A DNA stretch of 64,000 nucleotides from CAVXGU01 sp963761615 (GTDB taxonomy: Bacteria; Acidobacteriota; Vicinamibacteria; Vicinamibacterales; CAVVIG01), in contig CAVXGU010000002.1 in NCBI GenBank assembly GCA_963761615.1, positions 67,917 to 131,916 of the forward strand, written 5' to 3'. The translations under genes were made by a program, and so were the position numbers. Positions 9,999-21,419 of this stretch are shown piece by piece; the stretch's first letter is position 1, and each line of letters starts with the position of its first letter. The notes beneath the pieces are model-generated. The model worked only from the letters and a program-made list of their open reading frames with translations. It was not told the DNA's origin and ran no database searches.

Positions 9999-10670
9999 TT
10001 ACGCGGTCTTCTTGATGAAGTAGTCCACCAGCTCGGACGACGAGTTGTCCATCTCGACGTTGAAGTACTCGATGCGGCCGCTCAGGTAGTTGTAGAACCA
10101 CACTGCCGGAATGGCCACGACGAGCCCGAGGGCGGTCTCCACGAGCGCTTCCGAGATGCCGACCGAGACGGCGCCGATACCGGCCGACCCGCTCGCGCCG
10201 ATGCCCTGGAACGCCGCGATGACGCCGATGACCGTGCCGAGCAGCCCCACGAACGGGGCCGTCGAGCCGATGGTCGCCAGGGCCGCGATGCCCTTCTTGA
10301 GGTCCGAGGCGGTCAGCGCCGACGCGCGCTGAATCGACCGGCGCACCGTGTCCATCAGGTCCTCACGGGTGAGGCCGCCGCCGCTCTCCTGCTGGAACTG
10401 GTACTCCTGCAGTCCGGCCAGCACCACCTTCGCCAGGTGGCTGTAGCGGAAGTTCTTGGACTGCGAAATCCCAATCGCATCCTTGAGGCGGCCGTCCTTG
10501 AGATGCTTGGCAACCTGCGGAGCGTAGAGCTTCGACTGGTTGCGCGCCTGCGTGAACGTGAAGATCCGCTCGACCGCCACGCCGACCGACCACATCGACA
10601 TGAAGAACAGCACAAAGGCCACGCCCTTGGCCACCCAGGTCATCTGTTGCCACATTGCGATCAGATCCAC
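9999..10670 (-). CDS. exbB: ExbB/TolQ/MotA family proton channel protein
   Basis: A 223-residue inner-membrane protein with a first membrane helix at about 12-35 (KGVAFVLFFMSMWSVGVAVER), a cytoplasmic helical stretch, and two C-terminal membrane helices around IGSTAPFVGLLGTVIGVIAAFQ and ISEALVETALGLVVAIPAVWFYN. These are the conserved ExbB/TolQ channel segments. It is second in the operon after tonB and forms the proton-driven motor with the ExbD subunits that follow. Confidence 0.93.
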   Translation of the reverse strand: MDLIAMWQQMTWVAKGVAFVLFFMSMWSVGVAVERIFTFTQARNQSKLYAPQVAKHLKDGRLKDAIGISQSKNFRYSHLAKVVLAGLQEYQFQQESGGGLTREDLMDTVRRSIQRASALTASDLKKGIAALATIGSTAPFVGLLGTVIGVIAAFQGIGASGSAGIGAVSVGISEALVETALGLVVAIPAVWFYNYLSGRIEYFNVEMDNSSSELVDYFIKKTA

Positions 10671-10748
10671 GATCCATCCTCCCTTGAAGTCGGCCTCGAA
10701 ACGAGCCCGCTTGCCCCGGTCTGTCGACCCGGCGGATGCCGGAGTTGT

Positions 10749-11482
10749 CTACTGCAGCGTAAAGTTCACCGTGACCGTCATGATGACCGGCACCGGCTGT
10801 CCGTTCAGCGTCGTCGGCGTGTACTGCCACTGTTTCACCGCGTCGATGGCCGCCTGATCGAGCAGGGGAATCGAGCGCAGCACCTTCACGTCCTGGACCT
10901 TGCCGTCGGTGCCGATGACGGCTTCGAGAATGACGACCCCCTGCACGCGCGCGGACTGCGCGATCGGGGGATACACGGGATTGACCTTCCGGACCTGCTG
11001 CGGCGCCTTGATGTTGCCGCCGACCCGGACCGGCGCCGGCGGAGGCGGCGGCGGGGGCGGCGGGGGCGGTGCGGCCGTCAGGCCGCCCACGACACCGCCC
11101 GTGACGCCGCCGACGACGCCACCTTCCACGCCGCCGACCGCGTTCTTGAGACCCTGCTCCAGACCGGACTCCGGCTTGATTTCCGCCGGCGCTTCCACGG
11201 GCGCCGCTGCCGGATTCACGTCAACCTGCGGCGGAGGCGGCGTGGCGGCTTGTGCGGGCGGCGGCGGCGGAGGCGGCGGGGGGGCGGCGGCGGCGGCGGA
11301 GCGGCGACGAAGGCCATCATCTGCGGTGGCGTCGGCAGGACATCGGCAGCCATGAGCGGGATGATCACGACCGCCCCGACGAGCACCGTGTGGGCCACAA
11401 TCGACAGCGGCACCGTATACCACTGCTTGGTGCCGACCTTGATCGACGGCTTGACGACGTCCCCGAACATGTCACGTGGCAC
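10749..11482 (-). CDS. tonB: TonB family energy transducer, reading frame broken in the proline-rich linker
   Basis: Two reading frames together encode one TonB. The first (from GTG at 11482, GGAGG 9 bases upstream) gives a cytoplasmic start and a membrane helix (VPLSIVAHTVLVGAVVIIPL), then enters a proline run. The second frame gives the rest of the proline-rich linker, a Gly-Val repeat region (GGVEGGVVGGVTGG) and the C-terminal TonB domain with YPPIAQSARVQG and IDAVKQWQYTP. The total, 734 nt, is one base short of an integral frame. The break falls in a G7 run at 11278-11284 within GGC repeats. An assembly deletion is the simplest cause; -1 slippage or a true mutation cannot be excluded. It is the first gene of the operon. 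Confidence 0.85.
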
Positions 11483-11508
11483 TTGATGGTTCCTCCGGAA
11501 AGGGGGCG

Positions 11509-11538
11509 ATTATAGTCGCGGAAAAAACCGGGAGTCAA
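11509..11538 (-). promoter_or_regulatory. strong sigma-70-type promoter for tonB-exbB-exbD-exbD
   Basis: On the minus strand, TTGACT (11538-11533) and a perfect TATAAT (11514-11509) with an 18-bp spacer that includes a T6 run. The start site would be about 20-25 bases before the GTG of tonB, with GGAGG between. It is among the best promoter matches in the window. Confidence 0.85.
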
Positions 11539-11646
11539 CGAAGACCCCTGGGTGCTTAGACACCATCGCGGGCCAAACGGCCATCGAAAAATCGGCCGGC
11601 GGCAGCAAAACCCGAAACTCCGACAAAACGGACGGATTTGGCCGGC

Positions 11647-14088
<2,442 letters not shown>

Positions 14089-14157
14089 CTGACCTCGCAC
14101 GTGCCGGGGCGCCCGACCGTCAGCGGCGGCGCGGCCCGGGTGGCACAAAAGCCCGGA

Positions 14158-14779
14158 TTATACCCGGAACCCCCCGGGCCGGTCCCCCGACCCGGTCCCG
14201 ACCAGCCGCGGCGGCAGCGCCATCCCTCCCGTGAGGAACACGCTCACACCCTCCTCGACCGTCAGGTTGGGATAGAACGCCCGCTCCCGCTGGCAGACGA
14301 CGATCTCGCCGAGATAGAGATGGTTCGTCGGCACGTACACCGCGATCAGGGCCTCCGGGCCCCGGCCGCGGTCCACGGTGAACTCCTTGGTCTGGAAGCC
14401 GAGCGCGAATCCGCGCGGGCCGTCCTCGATCAGGACCACCCGCTTGAAGCCCATCTCGTTGTCGGGCGAGAAGGCCGCCACGAGCTGCCTGTACGGGGGC
14501 GTACACCGTCCGGAACACGGGAATCCGCAGCAGGTAGCCCTCGCCCCGCTGGAGGAGCTGCTTGCCGATGACGTTGGTGGCGGCGGCGCCCACGACCAGC
14601 ATGAAGACCGCGGCCGTGACAATCCCCAGGCCGGGCACGCGCCGCCCGAGCAGCTGGTCGTAGATGGGCGTCGCCAGGCCGTCCACGGCGCCGAAGCCCC
14701 ACACCAGCGCCGCGACGCTGATGAACAGCGGCACGGTCACGAAGAAGCCGGCAATGAAGCTGCGGCGGAGCCAGTTCAT
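14158..14779 (-). CDS. DUF502 family membrane protein, frame broken mid-gene
   Basis: The first frame (ATG 14779) encodes two membrane helices (SFIAGFFVTVPLFISVAALVWGF and IVTAAVFMLVVGAAATNVIG) ending at RIPVFRTVYAP. The continuation, YRQLVAAFSPDNEMGFKRVVLIE, is in another frame and ends at TAA 14158-14160. The 622-nt span is one base too long; removing one base from the G5 run at 14495-14499 restores VYAPYRQLVAAF, the layout expected of the family. Function is unknown; such proteins are inner-membrane anchored. The gene follows secF by 26 bp in the sec operon. Assembly error is the likely cause of the break. Confidence 0.8.
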
Positions 14780-14805
14780 CGGACGAGCGGGTGCCCGCCG
14801 CGCCT

Positions 14806-15843
14806 TTACGAGGCGCGCGCCTTGCGGTTCGGCTTGGACTTGCGCGCCGGCTGCTGCGGCGCCGACTTCCGGGTCGGCTGCTGCGGTGCCGGCGGCAGGC
14901 TGGACGCCGGCGCGTGGGCCCCCGCGCGGGTCGGACCCTTGCCCCGCCACAGCGTCACGATGGCCGCGGCCACGAAGATGCTGGAGTACGTGCCCGTGAT
15001 GATGCCCACGATCATGACGAACGCGAATCCCCGCAGCACCTCGCCGCCGAACACGTACAGCGCGATCATGCTGAGGAAGGTCGTGCCGCCCGTGATGATC
15101 GTCCGGCCCATCGTCTGGTTGATCGAGACGTTGATGATGTGGAACAGGTCGTCGCGCCGCATGCTGCGCAGGTTCTCGCGCACGCGGTCGAAGATGACGA
15201 TCGTGTCGTTGGTCGAATAGCCGCTCACCGTCAGCAGCCCCGCGATCACGTTGAGCGTCATGTCGTAGTGGAAGAACGACATGAACCCGAGCACCACGAG
15301 CAGGTCGTGAATCGTCGCGACGACGGCGCCCAGCCCGAAGCTGAACTGATAACGGAACGCGATGTAGATGAGGACGCCGACGAGGCCCAGGAGCGTGGCC
15401 GAGATGCCGCGGCTCCGAAGCTCGCTCCCCACCGCGGGGCCGACGATCTCGCGGCCTGCCTCGCTGAAGGTGCCCACGCCACCCTGGCGCAGCGCGTTCT
15501 CGACGGCTTCGGCCGTCGCGCTCAGCGAGTTGCCCGACTCCTTGCCCACGTCGGCCACGCGGATCATCATCTCGTGCTCGGAGGCCGGGCCGTAGGGCTG
15601 GATGATCGCGTTCTGCGAACCGCCCGGGAAGTGCTGCTCGAGGGCGGTGCGCACCTGCTCGGTCGACACCGGCTGCTGGAACTGGACGATCACTTCCGTG
15701 CCGCCGGCGAACTCGATCCCGAGCGGGATGCCGCGGGTGTAGATGCTGATCAGCCCGGCGATGATGACGACCCAGGAGAGCGCGATGGCGTGCCATCGCC
15801 ACCGGAGATAGTTGACGTTGGCGTCTTTCGGGATGATGTGCAT
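14806..15843 (-). CDS. secF: protein translocase subunit SecF
   Basis: A 345-residue inner-membrane protein of the SecDF complex, which uses proton motive force to pull exported proteins into the periplasm. It shows the SecF pattern: first helix (IALSWVVIIAGLISIY), periplasmic domain beginning GIPLGIEFAGGTEV, then the helix cluster with GYSTNDTIVIFDRVREN and SINQTMGRTIITGGTT. The ATG at 15843 lies 2 bp after the secD stop. A C-terminal tail of about 45 residues, rich in Pro, Lys and Arg with near-repeats of QQPTRKSAPQQPARKS, extends beyond the usual end. Confidence 0.95.
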   Translation of the reverse strand: MHIIPKDANVNYLRWRWHAIALSWVVIIAGLISIYTRGIPLGIEFAGGTEVIVQFQQPVSTEQVRTALEQHFPGGSQNAIIQPYGPASEHEMMIRVADVGKESGNSLSATAEAVENALRQGGVGTFSEAGREIVGPAVGSELRSRGISATLLGLVGVLIYIAFRYQFSFGLGAVVATIHDLLVVLGFMSFFHYDMTLNVIAGLLTVSGYSTNDTIVIFDRVRENLRSMRRDDLFHIINVSINQTMGRTIITGGTTFLSMIALYVFGGEVLRGFAFVMIVGIITGTYSSIFVAAAIVTLWRGKGPTRAGAHAPASSLPPAPQQPTRKSAPQQPARKSKPNRKARAS

Positions 15844-15845
15844 GG

Positions 15846-17441
15846 CTAGATCGACAGGGTCGCGACCTGCTTGCGACCGCTCAGAACCCACTCAAACAGC
15901 GCCTTCGACACGAAGACCGCGGTGAACAGATTCGAGATGAGACCGACGACCAGCGTCACGGCGAACCCGCGAATCGGGCCCGTGCCGAACTGGAAGAGGA
16001 ACGCGCAGGTGATCGCCGCCGCGGCGTGCGTGTCGACCAGCGTCCAGAAAACGCGGCTGAAGCCGGCATTGAGCGACGCGCGGACGCCCCGCTGCGCCTC
16101 GAGCTCTTCCTTGATGCGCTCGAAGATCAGCACGTTCGAATCCACGCCGATGCCCATCGTCAGCACGAAGCCCGGCGATGCCCGGCAGCGTCATGACCGC
16201 GCCCATGTACGCCATCAGCCCGAGCAGGATGATCAGGTTGAACAGCAGTGCCACGACCGCGTTCACGCCCGACAGCCGGTAGTAGATGAGCATGAAGGCA
16301 ACGATGAGCACCAAACCGACCAGCGAGGCGACGAAGCCCTCCCGGATGGAGTCGGCGCCGAGACTCGGCCCGACCGTGTTCTCCTCGAGGTAGTTCAGCG
16401 TCGCCGGCAGCGAGCCCGACCGCAGGATGAGCGACAGGTCCTGCGCCTCCTGCTGGGTGAAGCTGCCCGTGATCCGCCCGTCGGTCGTGATCCGGCCGTC
16501 GATGCGCGGCGCCGACTGCACGCGCCCGTCCAGCACGATGGCGAGCGAGCGGCCGATGTTCGCCCCCGTGACGTCGCCGAACCGGCGCCCCGCATCGCCC
16601 GTGAGCGTGAAGCTGACGGCCGGCAGGTTGTTCTCGTCGACCGTCGGCCGCGCGTCGCGCAGGTCGGTCCCCGACACGATGGCCGCCCGCCGCACGAGGT
16701 AGTACTCGGTGCCGGTGTCGCCCGCGCCGCCGACGCCGGGAACGATCTCCATGCCGTCGGGCACCTGGCCGTTGGTCATCAGCTGGGACTTGTCGGACAC
16801 GGGTCCCTGCTGGACGAGCTTCAGCTCGAGCAGGCCCGTCGAGCTGATGATCTCCTTCGCCCGGTTGATGTCGGTCATGCCGGGCAGCTGCACCAGGATC
16901 TGGTCCCCGTTGGCGCCCTGCTGCGCGATCTCGGCTCGGTGACGCCCAGCTCGTTCACGCGGCGCTCGATCGTCTCGCGGGCCTGCGCGACGGCCTCCTC
17001 CCGCAGCTGAATCGCGACGTTCTGCTTCATCGTGAACGTGTAGGTGCCGTTGGCGCCGGCGCTGCGGTCGTAGTCGGTCTGCAGCTCGCCCGCCGCGTTC
17101 CGGAACTGGGCTTCGTGATCCGCGGGAATGCCCTCGACGACGAAGGTGTCGGGACCTTTGAGATCGATGCGGGTGAAGGGAATGTTCCCGCTGGTCATCA
17201 GCTCGCGCAGCCGCTCGCTCTCCGTCTCGGACTGCAGCCGCAGCGCATCGTCGGTCTGGACCTGGAGCACCAGGTGGACGCCGCCCTGCAGGTCGAGACC
17301 CAGCCGCAGCTGGTGCGCCGCCAGCCACGTCGGCACCGGCAGCTTGTACCGCGAGGCCGCCATCGGATACACGCCGACGGCGGCAAAGGCGATCACGACC
17401 ACCGCGGTCGTGAGCAGTTTCCAGCGCAGCTCGGACTTCAT
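15846..17441 (-). CDS. secD: protein translocase subunit SecD, with two compensating frame breaks
   Basis: A membrane partner of SecF, 531 residues if both breaks are corrected. The N terminus has a membrane helix and LRLGLDLQGGVHLVLQV; the middle holds RRVNELGVTEP, ILVQLPG and the P1 domain; the C-terminal helices include the VGPSLGADSI segment and MGIGVDSNVLIFERIKEE. Break one, near 16932, lacks one base (EPEIAQQG becomes EPRSR). Break two, near 16171-16173, has one extra base in a GGG run (AGFVLTMG becomes AGLRADD). The two cancel in length. Such a gene is usually needed for efficient export, so assembly error is more likely than decay. It lies between yajC and secF. Confidence 0.88.
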
Positions 17442-17457
17442 ACGGACTTCCTCGCGC

Positions 17458-17805
17458 TCACGTCTGGTTGCCGGGCTCGACGACCGGCTCCTGGCCCTGA
17501 TAGCCGCCGATGGCCGCCCGGGAGACCTCGATGCGGACCTTGTCGGCGATCTGCAGCTGAACGGTGAGGTCGTTCAGGCGGGTGATCTGCCCGTGGATGC
17601 CGCCCGTCGTGACGACCTTGTCGTTCACCTTCAGGCCGTCCAGGAAGGCCTGCACCTTCTGCTGCTTCCGCCTCATGGGCAGCAGGATGATGAAATAGAA
17701 GATGGCCAGGACGAGGACGAAGGGGATGAGCTGCACCCACACACTTCCGCCCCCGTCCGGAGGCGAGGCCAAGGCGAACACCGATCCGCTGTCGAAACCC
17801 ATCAT
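17458..17805 (-). CDS. yajC: preprotein translocase accessory subunit YajC
   Basis: A 115-residue protein with one membrane helix (QLIPFVLVLAIFYFIILLP) followed by MRRKQQKVQAFLDGLKVNDKVVTTGGIHG, the YajC signature. It binds the SecDF complex. Its ATG overlaps the tgt stop in an ATGA junction, and it ends 16 bp before secD, giving the common tgt-yajC-secD-secF operon. Confidence 0.95.
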   Translation of the reverse strand: MMGFDSGSVFALASPPDGGGSVWVQLIPFVLVLAIFYFIILLPMRRKQQKVQAFLDGLKVNDKVVTTGGIHGQITRLNDLTVQLQIADKVRIEVSRAAIGGYQGQEPVVEPGNQT

Positions 17806-18959
17806 GAATCGAGTGGCTGGCGGGACAAGCCCTGGTGGAGCGCTAGCCTGAAACTTTCAAACCGCCCAAACGCTATAGCGTCTCTAATCCCCCGCATCGT
17901 GTCAAGGTAAAAGTTCAGGTTATGCAACGTGTTAAGGGTGGCCGCCGCGATTTCGCCGGCGAGGAAGAGGTGCCGCAGATACGCCCGCGACGCGGTCCGG
18001 CAGGTATAGCAGCGGCAGGCCGGATCGATGGGCCGCTCGTCCTCGGCGTACCGCGCGTTCTTGATATTGATGCGGCCCTCGCTCGTGAACAACTGGCCGT
18101 TCCGCGCGTTGCGCGTCGGCAGCACGCAGTCGAAGAGGTCCATCCCGCGCGCCACCGATTCCACGAGGTCCCCGGGCGTGCCCGCACCCATCAGATACCG
18201 TGGCCGGTCGGCTGGCAGGAATTGGGCTGTCCGCCCTACAACATCGTACATCGCGTCGACCGGCTCGCCGACGCTCAACCCGCCGATGGCGTAGGCGTCG
18301 AACCCGAGGGCGACGGTCCCCGCGGCGCTCTCCTCCCGCAGGGCGGGGTAGACGCCCCCCTGCACGATCCCGAACTGCGCCTGCCCCGGCGTCACGACCG
18401 TGACGCCGTCGGCGCCGCGCGCCTGCACGATCAGGTGCCGGTCGCGGGCGCGGCGCGCCCACGCGAGCGTGCGCTCCATGGCGAGCGCCGCCGTGGCCGC
18501 CTCCGCCGGATAGGCCACGCACTCGTCGAGCACCATCGCGATGTCCGATCCGAGCTGCGCCTGGACGTCGACGGCCTTCTCGGGCGTCAGCACGTGGGCG
18601 GCGCCGTCGAGGTGCGATCGGAACCGCACGCCCTGATCGTCGACCGTGCGCCGCGCCGCAAGGCTGAAGACCTGATAGCCGCCGCTGTCGGTGAGGATCG
18701 GCCGCTGCCAGCCCATGAAGCGGTGCAGTCCGCCCAGACGGGCGATCAGGTCGTCGCCCGGACGCAGCAGCAGGTGGTAGGTGTTGGCGAGGATGATCCG
18801 GGCGCCGACCTCCTCGAGATCGCGCGCCGTCACCGCCTTGACCGCGCCGCGCGTGCCGACGGGCATGAACGCGGGCGTCTCGACGTCGCCGTGCGCCGTG
18901 GTCATGACGCCGCGGCGCGCCGCGCCGTCGCTGTGGGTCACCCGAAACGCGAAAGACAC
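17802..18959 (-). CDS. tgt: tRNA-guanine (queuine) transglycosylase
   Basis: A 385-residue TIM-barrel enzyme that exchanges guanine-34 for preQ1 in GUN-anticodon tRNAs on the way to queuosine. Signatures: TPAFMPVGTRGAVKAVT, the LTDSGGYQVFSL segment with the catalytic aspartate, FGIVQGGVYPALR, and the C-terminal zinc site CRCYTC followed by a distant His. Translation starts at GTG 18959. Only 20 bp separate it from the divergent ddl gene, so both promoters must overlap coding ends or be very compact. Confidence 0.96.
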   Translation of the reverse strand: MSFAFRVTHSDGAARRGVMTTAHGDVETPAFMPVGTRGAVKAVTARDLEEVGARIILANTYHLLLRPGDDLIARLGGLHRFMGWQRPILTDSGGYQVFSLAARRTVDDQGVRFRSHLDGAAHVLTPEKAVDVQAQLGSDIAMVLDECVAYPAEAATAALAMERTLAWARRARDRHLIVQARGADGVTVVTPGQAQFGIVQGGVYPALREESAAGTVALGFDAYAIGGLSVGEPVDAMYDVVGRTAQFLPADRPRYLMGAGTPGDLVESVARGMDLFDCVLPTRNARNGQLFTSEGRINIKNARYAEDERPIDPACRCYTCRTASRAYLRHLFLAGEIAAATLNTLHNLNFYLDTMRGIRDAIAFGRFESFRLALHQGLSRQPLDS

Positions 18960-18979
18960 GTGCTAAGTTTAGTCGCAGC

Positions 18980-20110
18980 ATGCAGAAGCTACGCGTCGGC
19001 GTGATCTACGGCGGGCGCTCGGGCGAGCACGAAGTCTCGCTCGCATCGGCCGCGTCGGTCTTCCAGAACCTGGACCCGTCGCGCTACGAGGCCGTGCCCA
19101 TCCGGATCGAGAAGGACGGGCGGTGGTCGCTGCCGTCCGCTCCGCCGGCGCTCCTGTCGGCCGCCGACGCGATCCGGCACGCGCGCACGGCCGCACACGA
19201 GACCGCGCCGGAAGCGCACCTGGTGGCGCATCCCGGCGCCGAGACGCTGTTGACCATCGACCGTGCGGCCCCGCGGCCCGCGGTGTCCGGCCTCTCGCTC
19301 GACGTCGTCTTTCCGGTGCTGCACGGACCCTACGGCGAGGACGGGACGGTCCAGGGCCTGCTCGAGCTCGCCAACGTCCCCTACGTCGGCGCGGGCGTCC
19401 TGGCCTCCGCCGTCGGCATGGACAAGGCGGCGATGAAGCTCGTCTTCGCGGCGAGCGGTCTGCCGATCTGCGACTACGAGGTCGTGCTCGCGCGCGACTG
19501 GCGGCGCGACCCGCAGGGCGTGCTCGGCCGCCTCGGCAACCGCCTCCCGCTGCCGGTCTTCGTCAAGCCCGCGAACCTGGGGTCGAGCGTGGGCATCTCG
19601 AAGGCGAAGCACGCCGCCGAGCTGCGCGCGGCGCTGGACCTCGCGGCCGAGTTCGACCGCAAGATCGTCGTCGAGGCCGCCGTGCCCGAGGCGCGCGAGA
19701 TCGAGTGCGCCGTGCTCGGCAACGACGACCCCGAGGCGTCGGTGCCGGGCGAGATCATCCCCTCGCGGGAGTTCTACGACTACGAGGCGAAGTACCTCGA
19801 CGACGGGTCCGTCGCCCGGATCCCGGCGCCGCTCGCGCCCGCGCAGACGGCCGACGTGCGCCGGCTGGCGATCGCCGCGTTCAAGGCGATCGACGGCGCC
19901 GGGATGGCCCGGGTCGACTTCCTCCTCGCCCGCGAGTCGGGGACGCTGTATCTCAACGAGCTCAACACGATCCCCGGCTTCACCACCATCAGCATGTACG
20001 CGAAGATGTGGGCGGCGAGCGGTCTCGGTTATCCCGCGCTCCTCGACCGGCTGATCGCGCTGGCGATCGAGCGCCATGGAGACAAGCAGCGGCTCCGTAC
20101 CTCCGTCTGA
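18980..20110 (+). CDS. ddl: D-alanine--D-alanine ligase
   Basis: A 376-residue ATP-grasp enzyme that joins two D-Ala for peptidoglycan. Signatures: VIYGGRSGEHEVSL at the N terminus, VFPVLHGPYGEDGTVQGLLE, the ATP-grasp region PVFVKPANLGSSVGISK, and YLNELNTIPGFT near the C terminus. Length and motif order suit the longer Ddl form. It is divergent from tgt by 20 bp, and its TGA overlaps the presumed start of the next gene. Confidence 0.97.
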   Translation: MQKLRVGVIYGGRSGEHEVSLASAASVFQNLDPSRYEAVPIRIEKDGRWSLPSAPPALLSAADAIRHARTAAHETAPEAHLVAHPGAETLLTIDRAAPRPAVSGLSLDVVFPVLHGPYGEDGTVQGLLELANVPYVGAGVLASAVGMDKAAMKLVFAASGLPICDYEVVLARDWRRDPQGVLGRLGNRLPLPVFVKPANLGSSVGISKAKHAAELRAALDLAAEFDRKIVVEAAVPEAREIECAVLGNDDPEASVPGEIIPSREFYDYEAKYLDDGSVARIPAPLAPAQTADVRRLAIAAFKAIDGAGMARVDFLLARESGTLYLNELNTIPGFTTISMYAKMWAASGLGYPALLDRLIALAIERHGDKQRLRTSV

Positions 20111-21003
20111 CGATCGCGCTCCTGCTCGCGGCGGCGCCGGCCAGGGCCGAGCTGACGGCGGCTCCGCAGCTCCAGGCCGTGTACGACTCGATCCTCTCCG
20201 CGCAGTTCGATCGGGCCGCCGGTCAGATCCGGGACGCCTGTCCGCCGGCGCCGCAGGAGGCGTGCCTCGCCCTCACCGCCGTCTCGACCTGGTGGCAGAT
20301 CCAGATCGATCCCGACGATCACGCGCGGGACCACCAGCTGGAGACCGAGGCGAAGGCCGCGATCGCGGCGAGCCAGGCGTGGACCCGCCGCGACCCGAAG
20401 AGCGCCGAGGCGTGGTTCTACCTGGCCGGCAGCTACGCCCCGCTCGTCGACTGGCGCATCCTCCGGGGCCAGCGCCTCTCGGCCGCCCGCGACGCCAACC
20501 GGATCCGCGAGGCGCTCGAACGCGCGCTCGCGATCGATCCCACGCTCAGCGACGCCTACTTCGGGATCGGCCTCTACCACTACTACGCCGCCGTCGCGCC
20601 GGCGGCGGCGAAGTTCCTGCGCTGGCTGCTGCTGCTGCCCGGCGGCAACCGCGAACAGGGACTGCGCGAGATCCGCGAGGCGCGCGACCACGGGCTGCTC
20701 CTCTCGGGCGAAGCCGACTTCCAGCTGCAGCGCATCGATCTCTGGTACGAGCACGATCCCGAGGAGGCGCTGACGCTGCTCGGCGACCTCGACGCGCACC
20801 ACCCGACGAACCCGCTCTTCCTCGAGCGCATCGCCGACGTGCGCGCGAACGACCTCCACGACGTGCCGGGCAGCATGAAGGCGTGGCAGACGCTCCTCGA
20901 TCGCGCGCGTGCGGGGCGCGTGTACGACGCGACGCGCGTCGAGGCCGACGCGACACGCGCGCTCGCACGCGAGCGCGATCTCACCGCCGCGCCCGCGCGA
21001 TGA
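20107..21003 (+). CDS. exported TPR-like protein, start codon uncertain
   Basis: A helical protein of about 298 residues with TPR-like pairs (SAEAWFYLAGSYAPL, AYFGIGLYHYYAA, FLERIADVRANDL). A hydrophobic stretch LTIALLLAAAPARAE right after the ddl stop looks like a signal peptide, but no ATG, GTG or TTG exists in this frame between the ddl body and that stretch. Options are a CTG at 20107 forming a CTGA overlap with the ddl stop, or a missing or extra base joining this frame to the ATG at 20076. A 14-residue signal without a basic start would be short, which favours the second option. Function is unknown. Confidence 0.65.
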   Translation: MTIALLLAAAPARAELTAAPQLQAVYDSILSAQFDRAAGQIRDACPPAPQEACLALTAVSTWWQIQIDPDDHARDHQLETEAKAAIAASQAWTRRDPKSAEAWFYLAGSYAPLVDWRILRGQRLSAARDANRIREALERALAIDPTLSDAYFGIGLYHYYAAVAPAAAKFLRWLLLLPGGNREQGLREIREARDHGLLLSGEADFQLQRIDLWYEHDPEEALTLLGDLDAHHPTNPLFLERIADVRANDLHDVPGSMKAWQTLLDRARAGRVYDATRVEADATRALARERDLTAAPAR

Positions 21004-21030
21004 ATTTTTGACTTTTCTTCCACTTTGTGC

Positions 21031-21058
21031 TTGACATCGAGAATTTCTCACCCATAAT
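21031..21058 (+). promoter_or_regulatory. near-consensus sigma-70 promoter
   Basis: A perfect TTGACA (21031-21036) and CATAAT (21053-21058) with a 16-bp spacer, in an AT-rich island after the TPR gene. Expected start near 21066, directly before the structured region listed next. Confidence 0.8.
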
Positions 21059-21065
21059 CTACATC

Positions 21066-21292
21066 TGGTATGAGGGTGGCCAACTCAGGCCATCCCTAGT
21101 GAGGTTGTTGAGCTCTACGCAGCCTCGCCCTTCTGCACATCGGACCTCGTCGGGCCGATAACGCACTGCGGCAGAAGGTGCCCCGACGCGACGAACGCCG
21201 CCACCGGGTGCGCGTGCCAGGCGGCAGCCACTGGATCGATGGCGGGAGCGTTCGCGCCACAGAAACCCACATGAAGGGGGGGATAACGGACA
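21066..21292 (+). ncRNA. candidate structured RNA / leader, class unknown
   Basis: Three hairpins follow the promoter almost back to back: GGGTGGCC/GGCCATCCC (21074-21096, 6-base loop, one bulge), GAGGTTG/CAGCCTC (21101-21126, one G-U pair, 12-base loop) and CCTTCTGC/GCAGAAGG (21129-21178, with an inner ATCGG/CCGAT). It ends before a 16-codon gene and a terminator, so the transcript would be about 330 nt. It does not match what I can recall of RNase P, tmRNA or SRP RNA; 6S RNA was considered but not established. It could be a free small RNA or a regulatory leader. Confidence 0.5.
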
Positions 21293-21343
21293 ATGGCGAA
21301 GAAAGCCAAGGGCGGGAAGAAGAAGGCCGGCAAGAAGCGCTAA
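21293..21343 (+). CDS. 16-residue lysine/glycine-rich basic peptide
   Basis: The peptide MAKKAKGGKKKAGKKR (9 Lys and 1 Arg of 16) ends with TAA and is followed 20 bp later by a terminator. A G-run (AAGGGGGG) lies about 11-16 bases upstream. A strong promoter, one small basic reading frame and a terminator make a self-contained unit. The composition resembles histone H1-like tails or nucleic-acid-binding peptides. It may be translated or may be part of the preceding RNA gene; no family is claimed. Confidence 0.5.
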   Translation: MAKKAKGGKKKAGKKR

Positions 21344-21363
21344 GCCGACCTCGCCCGTCGACT

Positions 21364-21395
21364 AAAAAAAAGGGGGCGGCCGTCGCCCCCTTTTT
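21364..21395. terminator. bidirectional intrinsic terminator
   Basis: A8, then GGGGGCG, a 5-base loop, CGCCCCC and T5. It serves the small peptide/RNA unit on the plus strand and the HEAT-cyclophilin gene on the minus strand. Confidence 0.9.
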
Positions 21396-21419
21396 CGATC
21401 TCCCCGACGCCCGACGTCC

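Noticed and set aside
21066..21292. 6S RNA, tmRNA, SRP RNA or RNase P RNA
   Set aside because: Recalled core motifs of tmRNA, SRP RNA and RNase P RNA are absent; a 6S-type long bubbled hairpin could not be drawn, so it is left as unknown.
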